This document shows positions 10,211 through 20,699 of a stretch of 64,000 nt of DNA, one piece after another. Source of the DNA: Haemonchus contortus. Taxonomy: Eukaryota; Nematoda; Chromadorea; Rhabditida; Trichostrongylidae. Made by a program: the position numbers and the translations under genes. Location of the stretch: NCBI GenBank assembly GCA_000469685.2, contig LS997567.1, forward strand, positions 23,710,426 to 23,774,425, written 5' to 3'. The notes under the pieces were generated by a model. It ran no database searches. It saw nothing but the letters and a program-made list of their open reading frames with translations, and was not told the origin of the DNA. Numbering within the stretch: the stretch's first letter is position 1; every line of letters starts with the position of its first letter.

Positions 10211-13172
10211 TTAGTCCCGCGCCGTCGCAGGGTCTGCTGTTCTTATCAGTCGTCTACATTTCATTCTATTTACGGCATCTTCTGCCGTCACCATGGCTTC
10301 GGCGACGTCCTTCTTGATCACGTCCCGCCATCTCTTCTTTGGGGCTCCCCGTGGTCGCTTGCCTTGCGCCTCGAACTCCATTGCCTTCCTTATCGAGTGG
10401 CTCTGTTGTCTTCTTAGGACATGTCCGAACCATCGTAATCGCTGCTCCCTCATCTTTAGTTGAACTGGAGCTGTTTGCATGACCGTCCTGACGTCTTCGT
10501 TCCTGATCCGATCCAGTCGCGTCCAGCCGCAGGCCCATCTCAGCATTCTCATTTCAGCGGAGTGAAGCTGTCTTTCACGGGTTTCACTTACGGGCCGACA
10601 CTCGCTGCTGTAAAGCATCGTAGGCCTTACCACTGCCCGATACACCTTCCCTTTGAGAGTCCTGGAGCACCTCCGGTCGCAGAGGATACCAGTGGACTCC
10701 CTCCACTTCATCCATGCAGCGTTTATTCGGGATTTCACGGCCTGGTCCACGCTACCATCAGCGGCTAGATCACTCCCCAGGTATCGGAAGTCCTGGACTT
10801 TTTCGATGACTTCCCCGTAACCGTCGGTGATTGACTCCATGCCCTCCTCAGAGCTGAGGAACTTGGTCTTCTTCACGTTCAGCCGGAGTCCACTTTCCGC
10901 CAGCACTTTCTGCCACTTCTGGAGATTGTCCTGGAGTTCTTCCTTGCTCTCCGCTATCGGAGCGATGTCATCAGCGTAGAGGATGGTCTTCAGTGGTCCA
11001 TCCAGGAGTTCTTCTGTGATGACGTCCATCGTGAGCAGGAAGAGGAACGGGCTCAGAGCTGATCCCTGGTGTACCCCAACAGTGACATCTATTGCTCCCG
11101 TTTGGCCGTGCACAGTGCGTATTGTTGTAGTGGAGCCATCGTACATATCCTTGACCAAGGAGATGAGGTGTTCTGGCACGTTTCGTTTTCGAAGCGTTTT
11201 CCAGAGGACTTCTGGCGGAAGCCGGTCGAGTGCCTTCTCCAGATCGAGGAAGGCTAGGTAGCAGGGTCTACGCTTTTCTCGATGCTTCTCCATAATTTGC
11301 CTAGCTATCAAGATGGCATCCGTTGTAGACCTTTCAGGCATGAAGCCGAACTGCTCCTCTGAAATTGGGACCAATTCTCTCAATCTTGAGTCGACCAGCC
11401 GCTCGTACAGTTTCATCGTGTGAGCAGTCAACCTGATCCCCCTGTAGTTGGAACAGTCCATCGCGTCCCCCTTCTGCTTGAAGATTGGAACGATAAGTTC
11501 CTCCTCCACGCATCTGGGATTCTTCCTTCAGCGGTGACAGTGTTCAGGAATCTGGTGAGCCACTTTATCCCGTACTCTCCGAGCGCCTTCCATGCCTCGA
11601 TCGGTACTCCATCCGGACCAGTTGCCTTTCCAACCTTCATCTTCCCTATTGCTATGCGCACTTCATCCTCTGTCCAGAGTTTGATGGGGCCAGCCGTTGC
11701 CTCCAAGTGGGAGCTGTTTTCACGGGCGAATTCTTCGTTGAGGAGCCTGTCGAAGTATTCCTTCCACCTACGTCTGACCTCCCCAGGCTTCCTCAGGATT
11801 GCACCCTCCCTGTTCCTGACGGACTTCACTACCCCGTTGTCCTGAGTGGCACGGTGACGCGCTTTCACCAGGCGGAAGACGAACTTCTCCCCTTCCCGAC
11901 TGTCAAGTTTTTCATACAAGACGTCCATTTCCATGTTCTTTGCCTTCGCCACAGCAGCCTTGGCGAGCCTCTTGGAGGTTTTGTAGGCAGCTAGGTCCTC
12001 TAGAGCTCGTGTCTTCTGCCAACGTTTGTAGGCCAATTTCTTCTCTCTCACAACTCGCTGGACTTCATCGTTCCGGAACCATGTTTCCTTGTCTCCTCGA
12101 AGACCACCTCGAGTTTCCCCCAGCGTTTCTTTTGCACATCCCAGGATGACCTTGACAGCGTTGCTCCAGGCCTGCTGGATCGGTCCCTCGGGATCTGGAA
12201 GTCCAACTTCCAGTATCTTCTCTTTGAGATGTTCTCTTTCTAGTCGGTGCAGCTTCCACCACCGGATCCTCCGTTCCGTTCTTGTCCTTGACTTCTTGGG
12301 AAGTTCGATGGCTATGTCTGCTAGGAGGGGCCTGTGCTGTGTAGCCAGTTCTTCTCCGGGCAGTACCTTGATGTCTTTTACAGTATTGAGGAACGACCTT
12401 CTTAATAGCACATGATCTGCCTCCGTTTCGTTCCATCCACTGCTGTAGGTTACCTTCTGAGACCTCCTTTTCGCGAAGAAGGTGCTGCAGACTGCCAAGT
12501 CATGGGCCATGGCCAGGTCGAGAATCCTTTCTCCTTCTTCGTTTCTGACTCCTATTCCTCTACCTCCATGTACCCTTTCAGTCCCCTCCTTTCCCTTTCA
12601 GTCCCGACGTGCCCATTCATATCGCCTGCTATGGTAAGGTAGTCACCCTCCGGAACCGATCGGATGGCCTCGTTAAGGTTCAGATAGAACTCATCCTTTT
12701 CGTAGACGGGGCAGCCGGCTTGTGGTGCATACACTGATATTATTGTCCAATACCCCTCCTTCGTGTCTATCCTTACAGCCATGATTGTGCTACTGATCCT
12801 GCTGACGGCGGAGGCGGAGTCTTTGAGGGACTCCGCTACTGCTATGGCCACGCCACTTCGTTTGGTGTCATCCCCATTGAAGTAGAGTTTAACACCCTCT
12901 CCGATTTCTCTGGCCTTTGCTCCCTTCCAGCGGGTCTCCTGGAGGCATTAGACTTGGATGTTTCTGCGCTTCATTATATCGGCGACTTCTCGGGACTTCC
13001 CAGTAAGCGAACCCACGTTTAGAGTCCTAATTCGAACTAACTTCTTTGACCGAGGTCGTTCACTCCTCGGTAGCCCTCGCATACTGTCCACAGAACTCGG
13101 GCGGGGATCCTGTGCGCCACTTCCGGGTGACGTCCTAGCTTTATCACTGATACCTTTTGAGACTTTAGACAT
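10211..13172 (-). pseudogene. RTE-B endonuclease-reverse transcriptase, stop and frameshifts
   Basis: The single ORF of the element reads on the minus strand. It opens with an AP-type endonuclease (RIRTLNVGSLTGKSREV, then QETRW just after an in-frame TAA near 12948). SVYAPQ, AGDMNGHVG and ADHVLLRRS follow. The RT domain includes NYRGIRLTAHTMKLYERL, LDLEKALDRLP (family usually F where this has L), VHQGSALSPFLF and the catalytic box YADD. The C-terminal RW.GHVLRR and WRDV segments are also present. Frame changes occur near 12540 and 11500. The enzyme would nick the target and prime reverse transcription, but this copy cannot make it as one chain. Confidence 0.88.
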
Positions 13173-13256
13173 GTTTGTTGTGACTGGGTTCCTCCATCAG
13201 CCGGCCTGTCAACCTGGCCTGACGCTGGTACCGATACCATTTTTGCAATTTTTGCA

Positions 13257-13348
13257 AGGCATGGTGTTGCCTCGGCAGGGATCGAACTCGCACTCCCTCT
13301 AAGTGCAGACGTGAGCCTACACTCTTATCCACTCGGCTATCCCTGCCT
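13257..13348 (-). other. tRNA-like head with A and B boxes at the RTE-B 5' end
   Basis: On the minus strand the element begins GAGGCAGGGATAGCCGAGTGG. TAGCCGAGTGG (13329-13339) is a near-perfect A box and GAGTTCGATCCC (13278-13289) a good B box. GGCAGGGA near the 5' side pairs with TCCCTGCC near the 3' side. That pairing overlaps the expected T arm, so a normal cloverleaf does not form. An internal hairpin GTGTAGGC/GTCTGCAC can replace the anticodon arm. It is best read as a tRNA-derived promoter head, not a tRNA gene. Confidence 0.6.
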
Positions 13349-13590
13349 CAGGGCGCTTACGGACTGGATCTCGTGGAATGTCAAACGATCACCAATACGG
13401 TTGCAAATGCGATGGTCAGGCCTCTCCACGCAAAATCCGAACGAATCAAATGTTATGCCTCGTGTCCCTACAGCGATGACGCTTCGCTGGACTACTCCAA
13501 CTCGCGGCACGACGATTGGACACGTTGCTGGCTCACTCAAGGAAATGAATGATCATCGGGGCAACAGGTGATACCAGTGACCCGCAATAT

Positions 13591-15285
13591 AAGATATGAG
13601 ATCAAAGAATAGGTAGGGTGCAGTAAATCAAGTCATAACATATTTTGACACGCCAGAAACTGGTCAATAATGCACCATTTCAACTTTTGCGGTGCCCTCT
13701 TTGAGCCCCTATGAATTGGCTGGTCGAAGTCATTTTATGTTTCGCCTTCCAGTGGCCAATGAGTAAGGCCTTTACTTCATTTCTGTTACCGACCGGGCAT
13801 CTCTAGGGTCCGGACTCGCCGTGTGCAAATGTTTGCAAACCTTGAATCACATTGGTGACAAAAGATGTGCCCTTCGGACTATTTCAGCAAGTTCTATGCT
13901 GTATTGTCCGCTGTTCTCATGATACGGCGAACTAAGAGGCAGATCTTACAGAGACATGCATAAAAATTGCAGTTGCAAACGTGTTATCGTGATGACAATA
14001 ACGCCCGAAGCTGAACTGCATTTGTCTCATCACATTGTTTAGAATGAGCTGTATACAAGTATATGATACTAGACTTCTTCAGTAGGCCGATAGAGATTGA
14101 CAATGAGTGGTGGACTAGCTCGACGACCAATTGAAAGTCTATCCGACAATGTATTATTGGAGTTTTACATGGTTTCATGGCAGACTGCGGTACTGCGGAC
14201 TATGGCTATCAGGATCCGCTTTCAAAATATTTAGTTTACTTGCTAACTCACTTGACCCTCTTCGAGTAAGCACTTTTGATCGATTTGCCGCAATTTTTTT
14301 GCATAATGACAGAGAATTTTCAATAGTAAACCTTTTCATGGTTACACCATACCTTATCAAATGTGGAAGCAATAGTTGAATCGTCTTCTATTGAAACCCC
14401 ACTCGAATTATAAAATGGAAAAGCGTTCCGATCACTTACTTTCAAACCAGGTTTGCATATATCGATTGTCCCAAATATGCCTACTGGAAACACATAGCTA
14501 GGATAAAGCTGCAAATTTTCGGAAAAACTGTCATTCAATCCACTGTTTTCAGCTGGAATAGCTAAAATATTTCAAGCGAGGCATCAAACAATAATGCCGA
14601 TTTTGTGCGCTCCTCGAATATTTTATCACACATGTCTTACAAACATTGACAGAGTATGCAGTTGCAACAGAATAACTGGAGACTCGTTCCTCAATTTTAC
14701 GGGAAGTTTGAGTCGAACAATGGATGAAAGAAAGTTATGGTTTGTCACGAATTAACCGGTTGACGCCATCTGTTGAACATAAATTAGTAGCGGTACTGTC
14801 CACATATCACCACTTGTCACATCTCTGTCAAAACCTGTGATCTTTGTGAATGCTTCCTGATTTGCTGTGAACTCTGAGAACTGCAATTGGCTTCTTTTAT
14901 CTATGCGCCCTCCCACTAATAGCTCGATTAATTTGAGCTCCGTCGCTTGCCGTGGGTCACAGGTTGTTGGACATCTTCGTGTTTGCTTTTATCAGTCTGT
15001 ACGTCGAACTCTACTGAAACTATAAATTCATCGATTGTCAAGAGTGCGACTCAGATCACAATAGATTCAGAATCGAACTGGTGACAAATTCTAATTCGGT
15101 TAATTCAGTAAAACGTGCATTAATATTCGCGAATGAGAATATAGTTGTCAATGACTATAAAGGCATACAGGTGGCCCACTGTTAAGGAAGCACTTGAGGT
15201 AACAAGCGAGGTATCACAACGTTCTGGTCTTCACAAGTTTTCAGTTTTTTTCTTCAGTCGCTATGCAGTTAATTTTGTAGGATGT
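13591..15285. other. Unassigned AT-rich DNA left of the LTR element
   Basis: No supported gene. Overlapping ORFs on both strands at 13984-14538 have no family resemblance and occupy an AT-rich stretch. The sequence GATGT at 15281-15285 is the left target-site duplicate of the following LTR element. Confidence 0.35.
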
Positions 15286-15470
15286 TGTTGCGTCTGTGGT
15301 AGACGGTTGATTGACAGGGATATCAGGATGGTTTATAGGTCGAACCGTGTGAGACGAAGTGATGAGAGAGAAAAGTAGTCACTGGTAAATTACTGGGTTT
15401 ATATTCTGTGTTGACACCTAATAAGTCATACCAGCGTTCAGTGATCTCAGTAATCTGTGGATACCTGACA
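15286..15470 (-). repeat. 3' LTR of gypsy element 1
   Basis: It matches the right LTR over GTAGACGG, GGGATATCAGGA.GGTTTAT, GACGAAGTGATGAGAG and GCGTTCAGTGATCTCAGTA. It is 185 bp against 198 bp, with small indels and substitutions. The visible divergence between the two LTRs shows the insertion is not recent. Confidence 0.92.
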
Positions 15471-15482
15471 CCTCCCCTTTTT
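15471..15482 (-). other. Polypurine tract of gypsy element 1
   Basis: On the minus strand AAAAAGGGGAGG ends exactly at the TG of the 3' LTR, the expected position for plus-strand DNA priming. Confidence 0.85.
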
Positions 15483-15739
15483 GGGAGAAAATTACATACA
15501 TTACTGATCTTTTCATATAACAACTGACAATAAATTTCTGACGCGGATCCACTTGGAGATGAGTTGTTGGTCGTCATGTGCGCGTCGATCGTCGTGGTTG
15601 GTAGTCATGGAGTGGTAGTTATCCACTGATGGTGCTTGCTCGGTGTGCTGTGTCAGTTCTGGTGGCAAGCTAGCTGACTGAAATGAAGGTGTCCGTTGCT
15701 ATGGCAGGTCGAACATTTCGAACAGTGTATCTATGCCCT

Positions 15740-18701
15740 GGCGTTGTATTATAGCATCGTCATAGTAGCGTAGTCGGAGTCGATTGTCATGTCGAACACA
15801 GACTTTGTTGCCTATAAGAACGCTGTAGAGTACTTCCCCAATTTGTTTGAGTACTTTTGCCTGCACCACTCTTCTCGATTTCCATGGTACTGACCTGCGA
15901 AAACGGGATCTCCTGAGTTGGACACACGCTCCCGGGCGCCATGATGCTTATTGAACTGTGAGATATTGGATGATTGCGCTTTGGCGTCTGCTGTGGGGTT
16001 GGCTTGAACAGAGCCAGATCAGCCCGGGGTTTTCTTCCGGTGAAAAGTTCTGACGAAGATTTGTTCCCATCTACTGTCGGACTTGGGTTTGAGCGATATG
16101 TCAGAAGGAAGGTATGTAAATTTTCTGAGAGTGTTCCTTCTCGTTTTAATATTGATAGAGCCCTTTAGAACGTGTCAACGAATCTCTCTGCTTGTTCATT
16201 GGACTATGGATGATATGGCGGGGAGAAGACTGTTGGATTCTGTGATTTGCGCAAAATCTTTTGAATCCATCCGAAGTGAATTGTGTTCAGTTGCCGGAAA
16301 CAAGTATCCCTGGGAACCCATATTAACAAACCAAACCTTGCAAATGTTTTCTGTAAGAGCGCGATTGTGGTGTTCGTCGTAATGCTATTGGTCTCGCAAA
16401 TCTCCGGCCATTTTGAAAAGGCATCTACGATTGCTAAAAAATAAGTTCCTTCGTATGGGCCGGCGTAATCGATGTGGATTCGAGTCCAGGGCCCATTGGG
16501 TCGCGGCCAAGACGCGAGGATGGCCTTGATTATAAGCTTAGCGACTGTAGAACATTTGGTGCAGTGTCGCACAGTATTTTCGATGCCCTGGTCGATTCCT
16601 GGCCAGTAGGCATAGCTGCGGGCTATGGCCTTCATGCGTGCGATTCCAGGATGTCCATTGTGTGACTGTCGAAGAACACGTGACTGCAGGAGTTCTGGGA
16701 TGACCACTCGATCGGCTATTAGAAGACATCCGTCGAGATTCGAGAGTGCATTCCGACGATTGTAGAAACAAAGTAACTTGGGATTCGTGGTTTTTGTCAA
16801 CCATGCTGCTCTGAGGCAGCTGTTGACTTGTTGAAGATCTTGGGCAGTCCCTTTCCTGGCTTCATCCGCTGTGACCGGTAGTGCTTGAACTGCCTTGGTG
16901 AATATGTGTTTGATGTCCTGATCTGCGAACATTGCTCTTTTTCCGGGGCAGAGTATGTTGCAATGAAGCGTGAAAGCGCATCTGCCTGACCGAAATTTCT
17001 GTCTAGCGGTACTGGATATAAAATTCGTATGCTGGAAGATTGGGACTGCCAGAAGACTGCCCACCTTTGTAATATGTTCGCGGTGTAGACTGGGATTCCT
17101 TATTTGAACCAAATATAGCGAGCAGGGGCTTGTGGTCCGTTAAAAGCATGAATTTGCGCCCATGAAGCACCCTGTAGAATTTTTGGACGGCTAATATATG
17201 CACAAGTGCTTCTTTTTTGACTTGGCTGTAATTCTTCTCGGCTGGCTGAAGTGAGCGAGAGGCGTGTGCGACTGCCTTCTCTGATCCGTCCTCGTAACGA
17301 TGTGAGATCATTGCACCCAATCCATAGCTTGATGCGTCAGCGGCTACGATTATTTCCTGACTAGGGCCGTAGTGTGCGAGTAAAGGTCTGAAGAAAGTAT
17401 TGCTTTTGCTCTGTTGAAACTATCATTGCATTCCTTGAACCAGTTGAATTTCGCATTCTTCGTCAAGAAAGCGTCGAGAGGGGCACGCAGGCTTCGCATC
17501 TCCTTTATGAAAGCACCGTAATAGCCTAGGAGACCTAGGAAAGTACGAAGTCGTGAAATGTCTCGAGGGACGGGCATCTTGGTTATTGCTTCAATTTTCT
17601 TCGAATCCGGGCGTCGTCCATGCTTGTCGATTATGTATCCAAGGTGGTTGATTTGGGAGTTTGAAAACCGGCGTTTTTCCATGCGTACATGAAGCCCACT
17701 CTCAGTGATTCTTCTAAAAGCGGCGTGCAGGTTCCTCCTGGGCTCCTCTTCTGTGCGTCCCCCAACGATGACGTCATCCAGCTACGCTACAACTCCGGGC
17801 AGGCCGGCTAAAGTCGTATCCATAATCTGCTGGAAAATGGCCTGGACTGATTTGACGCCGAAGGGTAGCCTGTTGTATTGGTATAATCCCCGAGGGGTGT
17901 TTATGGTTAAAAACTGCTTTGATTGCTGATCCATTTCAATCTGAAGATATGCATCAGCAAAATCATATGGGAAAAGTATGCGCGCCGGTAAGTGTCGCAA
18001 GGATATCCTCGGGCAGAGGTAGTGGATACGGATGGAGGTCCAGGGCATCATTTAGGCCCGTTGAAAAATCGGCGCAGATTCTCAGTGATCCATTAGACGT
18101 CCGTACAATCACTATTGGTGCGGCCTATTCCGAATAATTGACCTTTGAAATCACTTCATTTGCTTTGAGTCGACCAAACTCCTTTTCTACGGCTGGAATA
18201 GTTCCGTACGGCACCAGTCTATTCAGGCGGAAAACTGGTTTTGCGTCCTTCTTCAGGCGAAGGTTGGCTTGTGAGAATTTGTACAGTCTAAGGTTGTTGC
18301 TGAAGACTTCAGGGTGAGACTCTTGTAGCTCTTTTGCAATGCAGTCAGTGCTTGAACAGTACAATGACTGCGGTGGAATGTGCAGGAAGCGAATCCATGA
18401 TGCTGTAGGTTCCCAGTTCAGAAATCCATTCTGAGCCTAGAAGATTGGGTTGTGGGCGGCCAACGTAAAACGTTCGTTTAGCAGACTTTAAACTGAAGCC
18501 GTAAGTGCAATTTCGCTGTCCTATGAACTGAATCCGATCTCCTGAAGCGCTAAGAGCGATGAGCGATGGAGACTGGAGCCGTGGTTTGCCCATCGATTTC
18601 CATGTGGACTCGTTGATAATCGTTCTGTCCGCTGTACTGTTCACTTGAAAATGTACAGGTATTGTGGCATATCGCGGGTAACTGCCATGCACACTTGACA
18701 C
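15740..18701 (-). pseudogene. Gypsy 1 pol: protease, RT, RNase H, integrase, inactivated
   Basis: Domains in minus-strand order follow. Protease (18701-18345): the active-site D-T/S-G triad reads NST before ADRTIINESTW, so the Asp is lost. RT: 18364-17782 contains LPFGVKSVQAIFQQIM; at 17785-17796 the YxDD box is preceded by TAG in place of Tyr. A connection segment contains LGYIIDKHGRRPDSKKIEAI (17682-17350). RNase H (17320-17003): AHASRSLQPAEKNYS and LLTDHKPLLAIFG. Integrase (17112-16204): GHPGIARMKAIARSYAYWPG, CTKC and IHIDYAGPY. The second catalytic Asp block is mutated, with a stop before TQFTS. The C-terminal part (AERFVDTF, FLLTYRSNPSP) continues to about 15740. Multiple frameshifts separate the pieces. 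Confidence 0.88.
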
Positions 18702-19148
18702 ATGAATATGGCATCAGAACTTGTGGTTGGCCTGGTGGGGTGACGATTGGAGCGCGTTGCGCGGTATCGTCGTCGCGTTGAATAACAGAATCCTTTCTTA
18801 TGACCTACTTTGTGGCAGTCTGAACATTTGTGCCGTCGATATGCAAAGAATCGAACGAAATGCATTTCTCCGCAATGAGCGGTTTAATCCGGCTATGCGT
18901 CTGATGTGGGTTGACAGACATTCTATGTTTCTTTGAAGTGGGGGTGCCGTTTAGTAGATGAGTGATTGACTATGTGTACGCTAGGTGTCCCATTCTCTAC
19001 CATTTTCGTGTCTTGTTTCAAATTAGTGAGTCGCTTGTATTCTTCCGTGAGGGACTGGACGGAACATGTTGGATCGGCCTCGATTTTGTCTAGTAATTTC
19101 AGGCGAATAAGTCGTCGTCGCTGTGGACCGCTTTTGAAGACTAGACAC

Positions 19149-19251
19149 GTTCATTCCTGAACATATCCTAAAATTGGAACAATACAGAGAAGATTAGCAT
19201 GGCCCCTGCGCAAGGATGACACGCAAATTCGTGAAGCGTTCCAAAATTTTT
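19149..19251 (+). ncRNA. U6: U6 spliceosomal snRNA copy (retrotransposed)
   Basis: The 103-nt segment matches nematode U6 along its whole length. It keeps the 5' stem pairing GTTC/GAAC, the ACAGAGA box, the AGC triad, GCATGGCCCCTGCGCAAGG, the 3' intramolecular stem and the terminal T run. Against the nematode sequence as I remember it, there are a few changes in the 5' loop, one ATATAC-to-ATATCC change and one extra A before the T run. Upstream is retroelement gag with no snRNA promoter, and the TSD starts at base -1. It is therefore a retro-pseudogene fused to a LINE and probably not transcribed as U6. Confidence 0.93.
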
Positions 19252-19349
19252 CAAGTTTGAGACTGCGGTCGCTGCGCGCGGTCGGTTCACCCCGCGCTGT
19301 CTCCTATTTTATCCTGATCGTCCAGTATTCGGAATTTCTGTCTACTTGT

Positions 19350-19740
19350 TCTTTATCGTCGGACATTGCGAACACCTCAGTGGCAGGGTGTGAAGTTAAC
19401 GAAGAAACTGCCACTTTGAAAGGTCTATTTTACGTGTTTTACCCTATTATTGTCTCTTTTCGGTTAGCTACTCATTGGTTATTGATTATCGACCGCGCCT
19501 TGATTTGATCTCACTCTCTCTCGTGCACCTGCTTGTGCCAGCGGTGGTTGTCGCTATTTTCGTCGGCCACTGTGAACACCCAGGTGGCAGGGTGTGAAGT
19601 CATTGGAGAAACTGCCACCTTCAAAGGTCTATTTTTGAATTTTTGTTGATTGTTGGTTTTCGGCATAAGAATTCACCGCATGTTCCGTTTGATCTAATCT
19701 TCTACGTGAAACTGCTTGTGGCGGCGGTTGTTCTTAAATA
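19350..19740 (+). repeat. LINE 5' UTR repeated units (~202 bp period)
   Basis: A block with GGCAGGGTGTGAAGT, GAAACTGCCAC and AAAGGTCTATTTT occurs at 19358-19430 and again at 19561-19632. CTGCTTGTGSCRGCGGT occurs near 19525 and 19710. The spacing is ~200 bp. The layout recalls tandem promoter monomers in the 5' UTR of some LINEs. Confidence 0.72.
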
Positions 19741-19782
19741 TTCCTATCAAGCCACTGGCTAAGGTCTATCACTTGGATTTTA

Positions 19783-20664
19783 TTGCATTCATCTGTTTTA
19801 AAATTTCTTTCAATGGATGCTGAAACTCCGCGTCCTTCTTCACGCGTTCAGGAACCGCCAGTAAAGCGTCGCCCTCCCTCCCTTTCGCCTTTGGTCAATG
19901 GGGATTTGCTGGATGCAGTCAAGTGTCTAACTTCGGATGACAAATTGTCCTCGCATGTCAAGACAATCTTGACTCACCTGTTGGACAAAACTATGGCCAT
20001 GGATGACCTGTTGCAAAGGAATAAGGAGTTGGAGGATAATTTTCGGAAGCAAAAAATTGAAAATGAGAAGCTGAGAAAACAGATAGAAGCTTTGAAGATG
20101 TCCTTAGGCAATAATGGTAGCAATTCCCAAGTGGCTGTTAAGACTTCTTCTGTTGTGGAATCTCAATCTTATAATGCTCATGTTGATTCTAATATGCTAT
20201 GTTGCTCAGAGCATGAACGTGTGAGATCAGTTGTCGTTTCGGGATTGGTGGAATGCACTGATCCGAGTGCAATTGTAAGGATTTCTTTTGATCTGGAAAA
20301 TGTTAAGAAAATATCTCATTTCCTTTCAATTGAATGTTTACCAGTCACGTGTCACAGAATGGGTAGGCCAAATTCACTCCGTCCCAGGCTTTTAAAAGTA
20401 GTGCTGCCTTCTACTTTCTTTCAGAAGCAAATTCTCGCTAGGGCATCGTTGTTAAAGCATTTTCATCTTGCTGGTATTTTTGTGAGACCTTCCTTAACCC
20501 GCTCCCTGAGGGCGGCTAGGACTCCCTCCAGTGTTCGTGTTTCTGTTGTTCAAGATTCTGTTCGGGATTGTTGTTCTCCTGCTCCTGTGCATTCTGATGA
20601 TGTCATGATCATTAATGGTGATTCATGTAATGCAAATGCTGCAACTACATCGTTAAACCACTAA
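19783..20664 (+). CDS. LINE ORF1 protein (coiled coil, RNA-binding-like)
   Basis: An uninterrupted 293-codon frame. The N-terminal ~60 residues are Pro/Ser-rich and basic. Residues ~75-108 form a heptad-rich coiled coil (LLQRNKELEDNFRKQK, ENEKLRKQIEALK). Around residues 145-235, RSVVVSGLVE, CHRMGRPNSLRPRLLKVVL and FFQKQIL resemble the nucleic-acid-binding region of CR1-type ORF1 proteins. Such proteins bind element RNA as multimers. An in-frame ATG at 19813 is an alternative start. This is the only fully open frame of the element, and it stops shortly before ORF2. Confidence 0.75.
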   Translation: MHSSVLKFLSMDAETPRPSSRVQEPPVKRRPPSLSPLVNGDLLDAVKCLTSDDKLSSHVKTILTHLLDKTMAMDDLLQRNKELEDNFRKQKIENEKLRKQIEALKMSLGNNGSNSQVAVKTSSVVESQSYNAHVDSNMLCCSEHERVRSVVVSGLVECTDPSAIVRISFDLENVKKISHFLSIECLPVTCHRMGRPNSLRPRLLKVVLPSTFFQKQILARASLLKHFHLAGIFVRPSLTRSLRAARTPSSVRVSVVQDSVRDCCSPAPVHSDDVMIINGDSCNANAATTSLNH

Positions 20665-20699
20665 TCGTTCCTCGGGCCTCAGGTAAGGAGATTTGTTGT

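Larger units (their letters stand above)
10184..13348 (-). mobile_element. Full-length RTE-type LINE (family B) with 13-bp TSD
   Basis: The element lies between two exact copies of CAGGGCGCTTACG (10171-10183 and 13349-13361). Its 3' end on the minus strand is a short GAA-repeat tail (CTTCTTCTTCTTCTTCT on plus at 10186-10202), and its 5' end is a tRNA-like head at 13257-13348. At ~3.2 kb, with a single endonuclease-reverse transcriptase frame, it matches the RTE clade. It lies inside the older RTE-A fragment, so it inserted later. Confidence 0.85.
9830..13590 (+). mobile_element. Old RTE (family A) 3' fragment split by RTE-B
   Basis: Segments of roughly 9830-10183 and 13349-13590 align by eye with the C-terminal part of the full-length RTE at 41060-44461. 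Matching landmarks are GAAGATCAG near 10080, a RWTRALTDWIS-like frame spanning the split, VPRV/WTT blocks, and the ending GGGCAACAGGTGATAC against GACGACAGGTGATAC. The two parts join in frame across the inserted minus-strand RTE-B. The copy has many substitutions and frameshifts. Its left boundary is approximate because divergence increases leftward. Confidence 0.75.

Noticed and set aside
10460..12642. Plus-strand ORFs opposite the RTE-B gene
   Set aside because: Shadow frames of the minus-strand endonuclease-RT; no domain resemblance.
13257..13348. Functional tRNA gene
   Set aside because: A and B boxes are present, but acceptor and T arms cannot both form; it lies at the 5' end of an RTE.
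19149..19251. Functional U6 snRNA gene
   Set aside because: No snRNA promoter upstream (gypsy gag instead), changes in the 5' region, and TSD evidence that it is a retrotransposed fusion.
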